Under the pieces are notes generated by a model that saw nothing but the letters and a program-made list of their open reading frames with translations, did no database searches and was not told the DNA's origin. Positions 1-8,556 of a stretch of 55,784 bases of DNA are shown piece after piece. The position numbers and the translations under genes are program-made. Source of the stretch: an uncultured Bacteroidales bacterium (GTDB taxonomy: Bacteria; Bacteroidota; Bacteroidia; Bacteroidales; F082); assembly GCA_900317055.1 (NCBI GenBank), contig ONFF01000023.1, positions 1 to 55,784 on the forward strand. Direction: 5' to 3'. Each line of letters starts with the position of its first letter. Position 1 is the stretch's first letter.

Positions 1-188
1 CTCCCCAGCGGCGCATCCGGTGTTATCCGGCGTTTCCACCGGCTATCCCGGTGAGGGGGGTTGGTTGCATACGCGTTACGCACCCGTCCGCCACTCTCAC
101 GCCCCCGAAGGGGCGTTTACCGTTCGACTTGCATGTATTAGGCCTGCCGCTAGCGTTCATCCTGAGCCAGGATCAAACTCTTCGTTGT
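1..188 (-). rRNA. rrs: 16S ribosomal RNA, 5' part only (runs off the left edge)
   Basis: Read on the minus strand, the sequence contains the conserved 16S start AGAGTTTGATCCTGGCTCAG, followed by the typical Bacteroidetes continuation (GATGAACGCTAGCGGCAGGC). The mature 5' end was placed at about 188 by counting back from AGAGTTTGATC, which begins at E. coli position 8. Only about 190 of roughly 1,500 bases are present, so the gene is cut by the window edge. Confidence 0.97.
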
Positions 189-383
189 AGTATTGTACTT
201 CTTGTTTCTGTTCTGAATCTCGGGTTCCGCCTTGATGTTCTCTTTGGTGTTCCTTCCTTAAAAGGTTCCTTTCCCTAGCGCCGCCTCCCGGTGGCGCTGG
301 TCTTGTGCTGGCCTCAGACTTTCAAAGAACTTTCGCTTCCGTCTCCCCTCTGTCCGTCCCCGCTTCCCTTCCGAAAGCGGGTG

Positions 384-391
384 CAAAAGTA
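384..391 (-). promoter_or_regulatory. Bacteroidetes-type promoter (-7 box) for the rRNA operon
   Basis: Minus-strand TACTTTTG matches the Bacteroidetes -7 consensus TAnnTTTG and lies about 195 bases upstream of the 16S 5' end, a reasonable leader length. I see no exact TTTG -33 box about 20 bases further upstream, so the assignment rests on the -7 box and its position. Confidence 0.6.
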
Positions 392-444
392 CTACCTTTT
401 TCCCATTCCGCAAGCACTTTTTTCAACTATTTTCACTCTTTCTT

Positions 445-498
445 GTATCTCACTGTGCGTCAAGGAGAAAAGTATCTCACTGTGCGTCAAGGAGAAAA
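445..498. repeat. Perfect 27-bp tandem duplication
   Basis: Positions 445-471 and 472-498 are identical 27-base units beginning GTATCTCACTG and ending GGAGAAAA. They lie upstream of the rRNA promoter on the minus strand (about 55-110 bases from the -7 box). Only two units are present. Confidence 0.9.
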
Positions 499-653
499 TT
501 CTTTCACAAGAAGGAAAACAGGGATTTTTGCACACCTTATTATATATAATAATGCGTCACCAACGGGGCAGAAAAGCGTCTTCAATATGGTCTATTGTTG
601 GCTTACCATCGTTGAAAATAATGGAAACGGGCCGTCTTGTGGTGGTATATATT

Positions 654-720
654 TCTCTAACCGAAATGAACCGAACTTAGTAGAAACCTTTCGGATTCGT
701 CGGATTTGTTCGGTTAGAGA
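654..720. repeat. Palindromic repeat family A (CTCTAACCGAA...TTCGGTTAGAG), copy 1
   Basis: The ends TCTCTAACCGAA and TTCGGTTAGAGA are exact inverse complements. The interior is about 43 bases, with further self-complementary pieces (GAACCGAA against TTCGGATT). Four more copies with the same ends occur in this window at 734-798, 847-910, 14453-14518 and 16109-16176, all intergenic. Confidence 0.9.
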
Positions 721-733
721 TTGTCTCTCATTC

Positions 734-798
734 CCTAACCGAAAAGAACCGAAATAAGCAGAAACCTTTCGGGGTCTTCGGATTTGTTCGGTTTGAGA
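734..798. repeat. Palindromic repeat family A, copy 2
   Basis: Begins CCTAACCGAAAAGAACCGAA and ends TTCGGTTTGAGA. It is the same length and layout as copy 1 and lies only 13 bases after it. The right terminus carries TTTGAGA in place of TTAGAGA. Confidence 0.85.
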
Positions 799-846
799 TT
801 ATATCCATTACATAGCAGCCGCCATAGCATCCTTTTCGGTTTTTTC

Positions 847-910
847 CTCTAACCGAATTGAACAGAACTCAGCAGAAGACTTCGGATTCGTCGGATTTGT
901 TCGGTTAGAG
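847..910. repeat. Palindromic repeat family A, copy 3
   Basis: Begins CTCTAACCGAATTGAACAGA and ends TTCGGTTAGAG. The right half is nearly the same as in copy 1 (TTCGGATTCGTCGGATTTGT precedes the terminus). Three copies within 260 bases suggest local duplication or repeated insertion. Confidence 0.9.
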
Positions 911-930
911 ATTGTTTCCTAGTACTTGAT

Positions 931-986
931 AGCAGCCATGTCATGCCAGCATGGGCCTATGCGATGGCGGGCATCTGTAGCTGCGG
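931..986. repeat. Hairpin repeat family B (GCAGCCATGTCATGCC...), copy 1
   Basis: The left part reads AGCAGCCATGTCATGCCAGC and the right part GGGCATCTGTAGCTGCGG. The ends pair as GCAGCcA/TaGCTGC and GCATGCC-like/GGGCAT segments. Two further copies follow at 1001-1056 and 1350-1404 with the same spacing of the arms. Confidence 0.85.
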
Positions 987-1000
987 CAACCCAATAGCTC

Positions 1001-1056
1001 AGCAGCCATGTCATGCCAGCACGGGCTTGAGCGAAGGAGGGCATCTGTGGCTGCGG
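1001..1056. repeat. Hairpin repeat family B, copy 2
   Basis: Starts with the same 20 bases as copy 1 and ends GGGCATCTGTGGCTGCGG. It differs from copy 1 mainly in the middle (ACGGGCTTGAGCGAAGGA). It is 14 bases downstream of copy 1. Confidence 0.85.
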
Positions 1057-1349
1057 CCTATCATTGTCATCCTTCTTATTATAAAAACCCGACATTGCAT
1101 ATCGGGGTGAGGTAGGGTCGTCCTTTCAGGACTCGCTGTAGCAGAAAAAACGGCATCTAAAGAGGGAACCGCGAGTGCACGAAAGGTTAAGACCCTTATC
1201 TCAACTTTTTTACACCCATATCTCAACCTGAAAAACCATGGGGTTTAGAAATGTGAAGTATGGGTTAAATGGGCAGCAACTTCAGCATTCCGTGAAAGCG
1301 AGCATGGTCAAATGGTCACCAGGTCACGAAGCCATAGGATAGAAAGCGA

Positions 1350-1404
1350 AGCAGCCATGTCATGCCAGCATGGGTCTGTGCGATGGTGGGCATCCATGGC
1401 TGCG
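1350..1404. repeat. Hairpin repeat family B, copy 3
   Basis: Starts AGCAGCCATGTCATGCCAGC and ends GGGCATCCATGGCTGCG. Here the outer arms pair best (CAGCCATG against CATGGCTG). It has the same orientation as copies 1 and 2. Confidence 0.85.
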
Positions 1405-1588
1405 AAAACCAATGATAATGCGGCATGACAGGCTGCTAACATATGTTACTAATAGTCTGTTTTCAACAAAATAATGCCCTTAAAGTTCAAAGTAAAGGAT
1501 TAAGGCTTTTTCGAGATAGATATAGATATTGAATGGCCATTTGGCGGTCGGAATCCCTGCAATTTGCCGCCATTTTCTCGCTTATTTA

Positions 1589-1619
1589 TCCACGAAACGC
1601 ATCTTTTTCTTTTCGTGGA
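1589..1619. repeat. Perfect 9-bp hairpin
   Basis: TCCACGAAA and TTTCGTGGA are exact inverse complements separated by 13 bases. No T-run follows at a terminator-like distance, so its role is unknown. Confidence 0.5.
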
Positions 1620-1872
1620 CGATTATGACGCACTATTATGTCCAAAACATGCCAATTGTAGGGGAAACCTAAACAAATCCTCGGTTGCCGCATATCGTTG
1701 TTTTCCCGCATTGCAAATGCTGATATTCTCGCCTGCCAAATTGCAAATTAGGGAGAACGGGTGAAAAACCACTCCCCTGCTACCTTAAAAACAAGCTCTT
1801 TGCGCTTTACAACTAAATCCCCCTGTTTTTCTCTTGCTATTTGAACATTCGATGCTACAACCTTTCATCTAT

Positions 1873-1906
1873 TTTGCCTTTAGAATGGAAAAAGTTATTA
1901 TTTTTG
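1873..1906 (+). promoter_or_regulatory. Promoter of the metallophosphoesterase-STAND gene
   Basis: TATTTTTG at 1899-1906 matches the TAnnTTTG -7 box. TTTG at 1873-1876 can serve as the -33 box (22 bases apart). The predicted transcript starts near 1910, about 90 bases before the chosen ATG at 2000. Confidence 0.5.
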
Positions 1907-1999
1907 CAAAAAAAGTAATTCCCATAAGATAATTCATTGGTTTTACACTAACTATTGAAAAAAAGAAGAATAAAAAAATATAAAAAAACACATTGTATC

Positions 2000-4900
2000 A
2001 TGAGGAACATTGCCATTTTATTACTCTCGGATATACACTTAAAAATTCAAAAAGAACCAGAAGACCAAGGTTTGGTTATCTCCGAGTTTTTCAAAGATCT
2101 TCCGAATACAATAAAAGATATACCTTTTGATGATAGATTCTGCATTATTTCAGGCGATTTAGTACAAATCGGAGGAATAAAACAAAGCTATGAAGAATTC
2201 AACAAGCGGTTTTTAGAGCCTTTGACAAAACAAATTGCACTTAAGAACATTTATTGCATTCCTGGCAATCACGATTTAAATCGAGGTTATCCTGAATCTC
2301 ATAGAGACGCTTATGAAAAGTGGTTAAATTGGCAAGACAGTGAGACATTATTCAATGAGACAGCAAAAGACGATGACTATTTTCAAAAAGCATTCGAACA
2401 CTTCCTCAATTTCAAGGAATCGTGCTTGGTAGCAGAAGAGCAAAGCGTTTTTGGCTATTCTGTCAATCTGATACCAGAAATCAGTGTTATGCTTCTTAAT
2501 TCAGCCATCTTGTCTAATGGCGGTTTAGATGAAAAAAAAGATATAGACCCTCCTTTCCCGAAGGACAAAACAAATCTGAAAATTGTCACTTCAGAATTAT
2601 TTGATTGGAGCGAAAACAACGAAGGCAGAACTAAAATACTAATTATGCATCATCCAATAGATGATTTGACAGAATATGCGCAAAGACAATTGGATGCAAT
2701 TGTAAAAAAAAGTGTAGATGTTCAAATTACCGGCCATACACATTTCCAGAAATATGATCCAAAACAACATAAGGTAAGAACCATTCACACTTTGACAGCG
2801 CCTCAATTGTACAGCAACAAAAAAGATGAAACCAATGGCTATTCATTGCTTCGCTTTTGTGGATCCGAGCTTTCCTCTATAGAATACCGCCAGTGGAGCC
2901 CTAAAAATCACCATTTCATGGTAGGTGCAGAGCTTGCCGATGACGATACAGGCAAAGTTGAACCAGAATCACTTACAAGTCGACAAAACATATGTAACCA
3001 ATTGTTGAAAAACAAACTTGATGAAGCACTTCTTATCTTCAATTATAATGTACCATGGTGCCATAGATCCCTTTCCACTTCCATCACTCCACATGCTTCA
3101 AAAGATGAAAAAACCATAGATTATCTTGACATTTTAAACAGCAAAGACAACTATCAGATAGTAGCACCTCCTCAATTTGGACTTACAGCATTCGCTCGTT
3201 TTTTGGCTTTTAAGGCAAATGTGGTTCGGAATGAGAAATGGACATATCTTGATATGTCAACAGATTGTACTCATGCTAATATTGAGAACAAATTACGTTA
3301 TGCCAGTACAGAAGTAGGGTTTGATGTAAAAGATTTAAATGGTATTATCCTTGACAATTGGAATGGACGGTTGAAAGACAGGCAGAAGATTATAGAGAAA
3401 ATAAATAAAATGCGAGCCGATTTACGTATTGTACTTATGAGCAATATTGCGGATACGGAAGTACTTGCTGGTATTGACACCGAGGAGAGTCACAATGGCT
3501 TTAAACTTTATTATATGCGCGAATTATCGCGATCATCTGTTAGGACATTGGTTGAGTCTTTCAACAACGATTTCCATGTCTCAGACACCAATGTTTTACT
3601 TGATAGACTTTTGATAGATATTGAGGGACTTAATGAGCACAGAACACCTCTTAATTGTATACAGCTTCTAATGGCATATAAAAGCAACTTCGAATCACAC
3701 CCTGTCAATCGATCAAGAGTGCTTGAATTGGTACTTGAAATCATCTTCAAAAACTCCAATACATTATATTATAATGATGCCCTCAATGAAAAGGATTGTT
3801 GTCAAATCATGAGTGTGATAGCTTACGAGTTGTTTAAGAAAGAAACTGATTATTTCACATGGGAGGAGTTCAAACAACTTGTGATGAAAGAACTGCCTTT
3901 ACAATATTCTGAGCCCCAAATTAAGGATTTGTTGGATATCCTAAACAACTTTCAGATACTTGAACGTTCCAGCTTTGGCTATCGATTCCACTTTGTCTAT
4001 TGGGTATATTATTTTGTGGCTTACCGATTATTTGCATCAGACAAGTGTTTTGAAGAGATGATGGTTAACGGAAATCATTATTACAACGCAGACATTGTTG
4101 AGTTTTATACAGCCATCAATGATAAAAGTGACAGGTTAGTGTCAATTATTGTAAGCAAATTGGCCGAATTAGCACAGCGAGTTAATGATAATGTAGGAAG
4201 ACCTTTCTGGAATCCTTACGATAGCATCAAATGGAATCTGAATGAGGCCACAAAGCGTAAAACCACTGAACAAGTTGAGTCGGAAATTGTTGCTTCTAGA
4301 CTGCCAGAAGACTTGAAAGATTCTGTAAAAGACCTAAACTACGATGCAATAAAACCCTATAACCAACCTATCCGTAAGGTTTTTGAAGAGTATGAAGTCA
4401 GCAGATTAATGGATCTTTCACAAGCCGCCAGCCGAGCATTGAGAAATTGCCATTTGGTGGATAGCCATTTACTTATTGACATGCGTAATGCCATTTACTC
4501 GGCCTGGGTTGAGTTATTCAAAGTTTTAATATTAATCACTCCCGCTTTAGCAAAGACTGGTTATGGTGGCTTTGGTGGAGCTAATTTTAAGTTGAAGGGT
4601 AACTTCTCAGAACAATTCGACGAATGTGTCCTACAGATAATCTGTGCCATTCCGTTTAATATCATCAACTGGTATAAGGATGACTTCTTCTCTGAAAAAA
4701 GAGTTGCCATGTACTATGATGCGATGCAAAATGACAACAATCCAGTAATACGGCACTTAAATGCCCGGGTAATTGCAGAATGCCGACCCAAAAAATGGAG
4801 AGATATGATCAATACATACATTGCATCATTAGGAAGAAATACTTATTTCTTAGGAGACATTGATAGTTCTTTAAGACGCAGTTATAGGATTGACTCAATG

Positions 4901-5038
4901 AGTGAGGATGATTTGCGAATTACACGAGGTCTTATTTTGACTTGTTACACAAAACATAATGAAGGTGGCACTTTACCATCTATTCAAGCTGCAAACAGGA
5001 ATACCGAAATAGCATCACTGCCTAAAAGATTGATGTAG
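2000..5038 (+). CDS. Metallophosphoesterase fused to a STAND-like NTPase with altered P-loop (putative defence protein)
   Basis: The product is 1,012 aa. I start at ATG 2000 because SDIH then lies right after the first beta-strand; the frame upstream only offers a TTG and a lysine-rich stretch. The N-terminal calcineurin-like phosphoesterase motifs are complete: D11-I-H13, G52-D53, G89-N-H-D92, H217-H218 and G245-H-T-H248. A second domain follows from about residue 385. It has a P-loop-like APPQFGLTAF (389-398) in which the usual GKT lysine is leucine, a Walker B-like IILDNW (449-454), a sensor-like RIVLMSN, then helical sequence to the end with no motif I recognise. This layout resembles STAND-type sensors with an N-terminal effector, many of which act in phage defence; here that role is inferred from domains and from the adjacent restriction operon. 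The gene is convergent with the HNH gene (39-bp gap). Both nucleotide hydrolysis by the second domain and the phosphoesterase substrate remain unknown. Confidence 0.8.
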   Translation: MRNIAILLLSDIHLKIQKEPEDQGLVISEFFKDLPNTIKDIPFDDRFCIISGDLVQIGGIKQSYEEFNKRFLEPLTKQIALKNIYCIPGNHDLNRGYPESHRDAYEKWLNWQDSETLFNETAKDDDYFQKAFEHFLNFKESCLVAEEQSVFGYSVNLIPEISVMLLNSAILSNGGLDEKKDIDPPFPKDKTNLKIVTSELFDWSENNEGRTKILIMHHPIDDLTEYAQRQLDAIVKKSVDVQITGHTHFQKYDPKQHKVRTIHTLTAPQLYSNKKDETNGYSLLRFCGSELSSIEYRQWSPKNHHFMVGAELADDDTGKVEPESLTSRQNICNQLLKNKLDEALLIFNYNVPWCHRSLSTSITPHASKDEKTIDYLDILNSKDNYQIVAPPQFGLTAFARFLAFKANVVRNEKWTYLDMSTDCTHANIENKLRYASTEVGFDVKDLNGIILDNWNGRLKDRQKIIEKINKMRADLRIVLMSNIADTEVLAGIDTEESHNGFKLYYMRELSRSSVRTLVESFNNDFHVSDTNVLLDRLLIDIEGLNEHRTPLNCIQLLMAYKSNFESHPVNRSRVLELVLEIIFKNSNTLYYNDALNEKDCCQIMSVIAYELFKKETDYFTWEEFKQLVMKELPLQYSEPQIKDLLDILNNFQILERSSFGYRFHFVYWVYYFVAYRLFASDKCFEEMMVNGNHYYNADIVEFYTAINDKSDRLVSIIVSKLAELAQRVNDNVGRPFWNPYDSIKWNLNEATKRKTTEQVESEIVASRLPEDLKDSVKDLNYDAIKPYNQPIRKVFEEYEVSRLMDLSQAASRALRNCHLVDSHLLIDMRNAIYSAWVELFKVLILITPALAKTGYGGFGGANFKLKGNFSEQFDECVLQIICAIPFNIINWYKDDFFSEKRVAMYYDAMQNDNNPVIRHLNARVIAECRPKKWRDMINTYIASLGRNTYFLGDIDSSLRRSYRIDSMSEDDLRITRGLILTCYTKHNEGGTLPSIQAANRNTEIASLPKRLM

Positions 5039-5077
5039 ACTATTGAAAAGTTGGTACGACCAATATTTCTGAATGAA

Positions 5078-5911
5078 TCACTCTGCCTCCAACGATCCTA
5101 ATCTTTCTTCGTTTGGGTTGTAATTGACCGCTGGTGGTTGCGAAAGCATTATCTTCTTCATCTCCTCCACTGTGTAAGGCGGATCCTTCCGGTGCATCAT
5201 GTAATGGCAGTTTGGACAGACGGGCACCAAGTCGGTGTCAACGTTCAATTCGTACTCTTGCCCTATTGAAGAAATGGGTACCACATGATGGACATGGATA
5301 AAGCCTTTCCCAATTTCTCCATAAGCCTTTTCAAAGTCACAGCCGCAAACCAAACACTTATACCCTTTCTTTGCAACACACTCTTTTCGAGCCTTTTGAT
5401 TTCGCTCATATTTGTTGGCCATTACTTTCACCAAGGCACCCTCATACAACTTGTCATCATCCTCTGGATAATCCACATCATAAACATCGTCATTAACAAG
5501 ATGATATGGATTCAACAAGAAATCCAGCAATTCATTTGACTTGCATTGCATCACGCCTTGCACATTGCCCTTCAATCCATGCTCATGCAGATGGTGGATA
5601 GAAAGAACATCATCAGAGTATTCTTCAATGAACTTGAAACGTGCGTATTGGTATGAACCAAGTCCACTGTAATAGGTAGCCTTATCCTTCCAAAATGCCT
5701 CTTGCTCCATAGCTTCATCCACATTAATTCCTACCGACACAACTTCCATCTTAAAGCGTATGCACTGCTCAGGCTTGGATTTGTAGATGAAAATGATGTC
5801 GCCAACAGAGAACTTGTTTGACATTCGCCAATCCACTAATCCACCATGGGATAGTATGGCTTCGCCAATTCTGAAAACATTGTCATTGCAAGGTACTATC
5901 CAATACTTCAT
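5078..5911 (-). CDS. EVE/PUA-like domain fused to an HNH endonuclease
   Basis: The protein is 277 aa. The first 100 or so residues (MKYWIVP, then W28 and VGDIIFIYKS at 36-45) fit the EVE/PUA-like fold, which in other proteins reads modified bases or RNA. The C-terminal part is a zinc-stabilised HNH nuclease: C186-x2-C189, then HVHH at 206-209, then C232-P-N-C-H236 and H240. Domain pairs of this kind occur in modification-dependent (type IV-like) restriction enzymes, so cleavage of modified DNA is the likely role by inference. The gene starts 5 bp after mod ends and is the third gene of the res-mod operon, so it is probably co-expressed with the type III system. No lesion is visible. Confidence 0.8.
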   Translation of the reverse strand: MKYWIVPCNDNVFRIGEAILSHGGLVDWRMSNKFSVGDIIFIYKSKPEQCIRFKMEVVSVGINVDEAMEQEAFWKDKATYYSGLGSYQYARFKFIEEYSDDVLSIHHLHEHGLKGNVQGVMQCKSNELLDFLLNPYHLVNDDVYDVDYPEDDDKLYEGALVKVMANKYERNQKARKECVAKKGYKCLVCGCDFEKAYGEIGKGFIHVHHVVPISSIGQEYELNVDTDLVPVCPNCHYMMHRKDPPYTVEEMKKIMLSQPPAVNYNPNEERLGSLEAE

Positions 5912-5916
5912 CTCTA

Positions 5917-8556
5917 TTACATTTCAAGGACTTTTGTAGATTCCTCGCCAAACTGCGACACAACGCGAACCGCAATCTTCTTCCCTTTTTCGTAAGGTAT
6001 CGGTTCACTCTTGAAGTCATAGAGTTGTTCCCAGACTTCTTCGTTAAAGGTCAAACGCAAAGTCCTTTCAGCTCTGTTTTTGGCCAAGTCTTTTGCCACG
6101 GTATCAAGGCCTTTTCGCCATGCGTCGAAGTCTTTCTTGTCGCCGCCACAGAAGTGGATGCTGCGCACCTTGAAGAGTCCGCCTGAATAATTGTCATCCA
6201 TCTCCCAATAGGCGATATCGTTCACATTGCGGGCTTTCACCTCGTCTTGGATGGGGTCATACATATCCATGCCATTAATCTCCACATGACAAGTGCCATC
6301 GCCGTTGTTGACAAGGCTGACATCAGGCTCACCGATGATGATAAACGAACCAGCTTTCTTGTCCTTTTTCAACAAACCATCTTGCAGCAGGTCGTCGCTC
6401 ATGCGCACCTTCGACACTTGGAATGTACCGAAATTATAATCAAGGTTACCCGATTCTATTGAATCCTCAAAGGAGAAGCCAAGGATGACCAACCAATTGG
6501 ATTCATTGAGGTGTTGGCGGAAGGCTCGCACAGCCTCATTCACGGCATGTTTGCTCACCGTTCCGAATTTCGGACCTATCATAAAATAGACGCAATGCTC
6601 AGTTCCGTCCTCCATCTTGAAGTAACCTTTGGCATTCAAATAAGGCTCATCCAAATGCTCCATGGAATGCATCAATGCTTGTTGTTGCTTTACGCCATTG
6701 CGAATGCCATTGGATTTGAGGTTGTTGAAGATACGCTCCGTAAATGTGGCATATTCGTCATAGTCATTCTGCTTGTCGTTCAGCGACTCTGGAGAACTGA
6801 CATCAAGGCTTTGCAAAGTCTCCACCGTGAATGGTCCGCTCACACGGATACGCTTTTTGTCCTCTTCGGGTTGGTCGTAAAGGGTTTCTTCGTCGAAAGG
6901 TAGGTCATTGGCCAAAGCCTTCAGTGTGATGTGTGGCACTTTTTTATAGACAAATCCCCTGCGAATATTGGGATTCTCACCGTCGTCAAAAGTCTTGTAG
7001 TAAGGGAACAAAGCCGTTGTCAGTCGTTTCTTAGCAATATTTAAAGCAATGCGACTGGTATCTATGGTAATCCATCTACGTCCCCATTGCTCAGAAACAT
7101 AGGCTGTGGTTCCGCTACCACAGGTCGGATCGAGAACTAGGTCCCCAGGATCGGTGGTCATAAGAATACAACGTTGAATAGGTTTCAAACTCGACTGTAC
7201 AACATAGATCTTTTCTGAACCAAGACTACTTGAAGTATCTGACCAGAGATTTGTTAGTATTTGATATGGGAAATCATCGAAATATCTTACATATCTAAGG
7301 GTTCCATTATTGAATGCTTCAATTCTCTTTAGTTTCTTCAACCTTTCAATCCCCTGTCGGTTTGTTTTCCACACACTTGTTCCTTTGATTTTATAGATTT
7401 TACCTTTATATTCAATATCAAAACGACCAATATCGCCTCCTGATTGAGAAGTTAAATTGCCCATAGTAAATACTCTTGAGCCTTTTGGACGAGCTTTGTA
7501 ATCAAATGTGGAATTATTTTGTCTCTCCCACTCTTTTATGGTTATTCTTTCTCCAGTGGATAATTCTAAATTTGAATATCCGCCAGCACTTCCATTGTCT
7601 TCAAAGGTCTTTGTAATGTAAAGCTTTCTGTATTTTACATGTTCAATATCTTTTGCGTACCAAATAATATAGTCACAAACAGATGCGACAGATTTCAATT
7701 CTCCAGGGCTTCCAGCTCCTGTAGTTTTTTGATATATTACTTGGTTTACAAAATTATCACTACCAAAGACTTCATCCATTACACATCTGACTAGATGCAC
7801 ATTTTCATCTGATATCTGGACAAAGCAAGATCCGCTCTCTGTCAATAATTCTCTTGCCATAACAAGCCTATCACGTAAATATCCAAGATAACTATGTATC
7901 CCAGCCTCCCATGTATCTCGATATGCTTTTATCATTTCTGGTTCATTAGACAATTCTTGGTCACGCGATTCATGAGCCATTTTGGGGGAATTAATCATTA
8001 TCTGCCAGTTTCCACCATAACGTATTCCATACGGCGGATCAAAGTAAATACATTGAACCTGCCCCTTCATGCCTTCACGATTCAACAACGAATTCATCAC
8101 CAACAGACTATCACCTTGAATCAGTCGGTTTTGCCAATTATCACTATGTTTATAATATCCCGCTAAACGTTCCAACTCGTCTTCCTCTCCTTCGTCGGGA
8201 AAAAGGTCGAGGCGCAGCGAGGTGGGATCATTCTCATGCTCGTGCAACTCGTAAAGGTTATCGATGATAGCCTCAGGGCGAATGTCCTCATGCTTATACA
8301 GACTACGGATGTCGGTGCGCAACTGCGGCATATAGTCTGCCCTGTCCTCATCGTCGTTTTTGTACTTGCCTAACCAATAGAGTTCAGGGTCGCGTCCGCG
8401 TTGAAACTCATGGCGAAAAATGTCATACTCCGATTGTTCAGGCTGACCGCTAATAGCCATCAATTCCTCTCCCTGATGGGCACTATCAGGGATGGCAGCG
8501 CGTTTATCATCATGATGTATGCTGGTTACGGGTCTTGTTTTATCGTTTTTATTCAT
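5917..8556 (-). CDS. mod: Type III restriction-modification DNA methyltransferase subunit (Mod)
   Basis: The protein is 879 aa when started at ATG 8556; a TTG four codons upstream is in frame but less likely. DPPY (173-176, motif IV) precedes DPTCGSGTT (476-484, SAM-binding motif I). That is the order of beta-class N6-adenine or N4-cytosine methyltransferases such as type III Mod. The 300 residues between the motifs should contain the target-recognition region. A C-terminal part of about 350 residues makes it longer than the classic Mod of about 650 aa. The start overlaps the end of res by 8 bp, and the HNH gene follows after 5 bp. The part of the gene at about 7150-8040, roughly the recognition region, is visibly richer in A+T than either side. 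Confidence 0.9.
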   Translation of the reverse strand: MNKNDKTRPVTSIHHDDKRAAIPDSAHQGEELMAISGQPEQSEYDIFRHEFQRGRDPELYWLGKYKNDDEDRADYMPQLRTDIRSLYKHEDIRPEAIIDNLYELHEHENDPTSLRLDLFPDEGEEDELERLAGYYKHSDNWQNRLIQGDSLLVMNSLLNREGMKGQVQCIYFDPPYGIRYGGNWQIMINSPKMAHESRDQELSNEPEMIKAYRDTWEAGIHSYLGYLRDRLVMARELLTESGSCFVQISDENVHLVRCVMDEVFGSDNFVNQVIYQKTTGAGSPGELKSVASVCDYIIWYAKDIEHVKYRKLYITKTFEDNGSAGGYSNLELSTGERITIKEWERQNNSTFDYKARPKGSRVFTMGNLTSQSGGDIGRFDIEYKGKIYKIKGTSVWKTNRQGIERLKKLKRIEAFNNGTLRYVRYFDDFPYQILTNLWSDTSSSLGSEKIYVVQSSLKPIQRCILMTTDPGDLVLDPTCGSGTTAYVSEQWGRRWITIDTSRIALNIAKKRLTTALFPYYKTFDDGENPNIRRGFVYKKVPHITLKALANDLPFDEETLYDQPEEDKKRIRVSGPFTVETLQSLDVSSPESLNDKQNDYDEYATFTERIFNNLKSNGIRNGVKQQQALMHSMEHLDEPYLNAKGYFKMEDGTEHCVYFMIGPKFGTVSKHAVNEAVRAFRQHLNESNWLVILGFSFEDSIESGNLDYNFGTFQVSKVRMSDDLLQDGLLKKDKKAGSFIIIGEPDVSLVNNGDGTCHVEINGMDMYDPIQDEVKARNVNDIAYWEMDDNYSGGLFKVRSIHFCGGDKKDFDAWRKGLDTVAKDLAKNRAERTLRLTFNEEVWEQLYDFKSEPIPYEKGKKIAVRVVSQFGEESTKVLEM

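Larger units (their letters stand above)
189..1999. other. Gene-less, repeat-rich region between the rRNA operon and the defence island
   Basis: No convincing coding region is visible. The short open frames here have no recognisable motifs and run through the repeats. The stretch holds the rRNA leader and promoter, a perfect 27-bp tandem duplication (445-498), three copies of a palindrome starting CTCTAACCGAA (654-910), three copies of a second hairpin repeat (931-1404), a small hairpin at 1589-1619 and the promoter of the following gene. Between about 1060 and 1340, and between 1405 and 1870, I recognise nothing else. Confidence 0.7.

Noticed and set aside
1011-1226. 71-aa minus-strand frame across repeat family B
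   Set aside because: It ends inside a repeat copy and has an arginine- and proline-rich composition typical of non-coding GC-rich DNA.
1564-1764. 66-aa open frame in the gene-less region
   Set aside because: It spans the 1589-1619 hairpin, has no promoter in front and no recognisable features.
5051-5063. TTGGT-ACG-ACCAA hairpin between the convergent MPE and HNH genes as a terminator
   Set aside because: The stem is only 5 bp and no proper T-run follows on either strand.
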